A DNA stretch of 8,642 nucleotides from Oxalobacter sp. Its GTDB lineage: Bacteria > Pseudomonadota > Gammaproteobacteria > Burkholderiales > Burkholderiaceae_D. The notes beneath the pieces are model-generated. The model did no database searches and was not told the DNA's origin. It saw only the letters and a program-made list of their open reading frames with translations. Below, in pieces: positions 7,461 through 8,642 of this stretch. The stretch covers positions 1 to 8,642 of the forward strand of contig JAAZED010000106.1 of NCBI GenBank assembly GCA_012512465.1. Direction: 5' to 3'. Both the position numbers and the translations under genes were made by a program. How positions within the stretch are numbered: position 1 is the first letter of the stretch; the number at the start of each line of letters is the position of its first letter.

Positions 7461-8642
7461 TGACTCCCATCTCCTTCGCGTTGTTTTTCATTTGCCGGGA
7501 CGGCATTGCTGCTTTTTTCATCACCGGATACCGCCTGCGGCACTGCACCCAGGCGGGCTTCAAGCTGGACAGCCTTCACCTGTGCCTGCCGCATACCCGC
7601 CTCGGCAGCCATCCGGTACCATTTTAGCGCGGCTTTGGCATCAGGAGCCACCCCCCGGCCTGCTTCGTAAAAAGTGCCCACCATGAAAAGCGCGCGGTCC
7701 AGTCCTTTTTCCGCCGCCTTTTTGTACCAGATAAGCGCCTTTTCATCACTCGCTTCGGTCAGTTGGCCCTTTTCATACATGATCCCGACAAGATGCATTG
7801 CCTGTGCGTCCCCCTGATCAGCCGCCTTCGTGTACCAATGCATGGCTTTGGCATAATCCTGCTCGAGGCCCATCCCGCGCGCATAACATTTTCCCAGTGA
7901 CGTCTGTGCGGCGGCATAGCCCTGGTTTGCCGCCTTTTCATACCATCGGGCTGCCTCGGTAAAATCCTGCCGCACCCCATTGCCGTATTCCAGCATCAGG
8001 CCATAGTTGAACTGCGCCTCCTTATCCCCTCCCTCACCGGCAAGATGAAAGTAACGTGCCGCATGGGGAGCGCTCTGCGGCACCCCTCTCCCGGTAAGAT
8101 ACATCGTCCCCAGGTTGAATTGCGCCTGCGGTTCACCCTGCCTGGCAGACAGCTCTAAAAGCCGCCCGGCTTTGGCCAGGTCCTGTTTCACCAGCCTGCC
8201 ATCGTAATACAGGTTACCCAGGTTAAGCTGGGCATAGGCGTTGCCCTGCCTTGCGGCGGCCTCAAGCCAGAAAACCGCTTTTTCCCCATCCTGCCCGGCT
8301 CCCCTGCCATCACGAAGCATCAGCCCCAGGTTATTCTGGGCTGGCGCATACCCCTGCTTTGCTGCCAGCATATACCAGCCCAGCGCCGTCTCTTCATCCT
8401 TTGTGATCCCTTCCCCGATCTCATACGCCCGGGCGAGGGCATGCTGTGCAGCAGCGTGCCCCCTTACCGCAGCTTTCTGGTACCAGCTCACCGCTGCAAA
8501 CGCATCCGGTATGCTTCCTTCCCCGCTGGCAAGCCGGACGCCCAGCCGGTACATCGCATCTGCATCACCTGCGCTGGCCTTTTCCTCCAGTCTCACATCA
8601 GCAATCGTCTTTTCCGCATTATCCTGCCCCCACGCGCCCGCA
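7457..8642 (-). CDS. Sel1-repeat protein, 5' end outside the window
   Basis: The frame is open to the window edge. A GTG at 8596 is only internal, because 15 more sense codons precede it. They read AGAWGQDNAEKTIAD, and the AGA followed by WGQD could be the end of a signal peptide, so export is likely but not proven. From about 8566 to 7595 there are nine consecutive Sel1 repeats of 36 residues each with no insertions (for example NAYAQLNLGNLYYDGRLVKQ and YAAAQTSLGKCYARGMGLEQ), then a partial tenth and a polar tail rich in Lys, Glu and Ser ending REGDGSQ. Such arrays form an elongated superhelix that binds other proteins; known Sel1 proteins take part in envelope stress, secretion or host interaction, but nothing here identifies a partner. 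It overlaps the following Sel1 gene by four bases, so the two were probably made by duplication and are co-translated. Confidence 0.87.
   Translation of the reverse strand, partial: AGAWGQDNAEKTIADVRLEEKASAGDADAMYRLGVRLASGEGSIPDAFAAVSWYQKAAVRGHAAAQHALARAYEIGEGITKDEETALGWYMLAAKQGYAPAQNNLGLMLRDGRGAGQDGEKAVFWLEAAARQGNAYAQLNLGNLYYDGRLVKQDLAKAGRLLELSARQGEPQAQFNLGTMYLTGRGVPQSAPHAARYFHLAGEGGDKEAQFNYGLMLEYGNGVRQDFTEAARWYEKAANQGYAAAQTSLGKCYARGMGLEQDYAKAMHWYTKAADQGDAQAMHLVGIMYEKGQLTEASDEKALIWYKKAAEKGLDRALFMVGTFYEAGRGVAPDAKAALKWYRMAAEAGMRQAQVKAVQLEARLGAVPQAVSGDEKSSNAVPANEKQREGDGSQ
7471..7476 (-). promoter_or_regulatory. Ribosome binding site inside the end of the first Sel1 gene
   Basis: AAGGAG on the minus strand, ten bases before ATG 7460-7458; a closer GGGAG (7468-7464) is only three bases away. 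Both lie in the last codons of the upstream gene and support re-initiation at the ATGA overlap. Confidence 0.6.
7595..8566 (-). repeat. Nine tandem 108-bp Sel1 coding repeats
   Basis: Nine units of exactly 36 codons lie head to tail (972 bp). They are conserved mainly at the protein level (Ala-x-Leu-Gly-x-x-Tyr, Gly-x-Gly, Trp-Tyr-x-Lys-Ala-Ala, final Gly). The DNA of the units has diverged, so this is an old array rather than a recent expansion. Confidence 0.85.

Overview
All recognisable genes in this window lie on the minus strand, so transcription runs from high to low coordinates. Protein content points to a betaproteobacterium of the order Burkholderiales, plausibly Oxalobacteraceae (an Oxalobacter-like genome is my best guess). 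The reasons are the QueE with a CX14CX2C cluster motif of the Burkholderia type, the queE-queD-tadA-ldcA gene order, the NadA N-terminus and the moderate GC content. The genus is an inference from memory, not a computed result.

Layout in transcription order: (1) 8642-6651, two adjacent Sel1-repeat protein genes whose stop and start codons overlap as ATGA; the first is cut by the window edge and the second has a clear signal peptide. (2) 6650-6134, about 0.5 kb without a convincing gene, rich in short perfect hairpins with three-base loops and resembling a dispersed repeat. (3) 6133-5148, a frameshifted, N-terminally truncated EAL-domain (cyclic-di-GMP phosphodiesterase) pseudogene whose second frame runs on into queE. 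(4) 5260-2673, a compact group queE, queD, tadA, ldcA. (5) 2672-2384, the 3' remnant of an IS3-family element. (6) 2285-687, an ABC-F ATPase of the YbiT type. (7) 655-513, a 143-bp MITE-like element with terminal inverted repeats. (8) 443-1, the N-terminal third of quinolinate synthase nadA.

Functionally, queE and queD make queuosine precursors and tadA makes inosine 34, so three consecutive genes serve tRNA wobble-base modification. ldcA (peptidoglycan recycling) is probably carried in the same transcript. YbiT-type ABC-F proteins act on ribosomes, and nadA feeds NAD synthesis. These are housekeeping genes, and the gaps between them have collected mobile and decayed sequence: a MITE, an IS3 fragment, a broken EAL gene and a hairpin-rich repeat.

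I see no tRNA, rRNA, CRISPR array, defence system or phage module. I do not see a complete undescribed system. The most open items are the exported Sel1 pair, the hairpin-rich block and the MITE.
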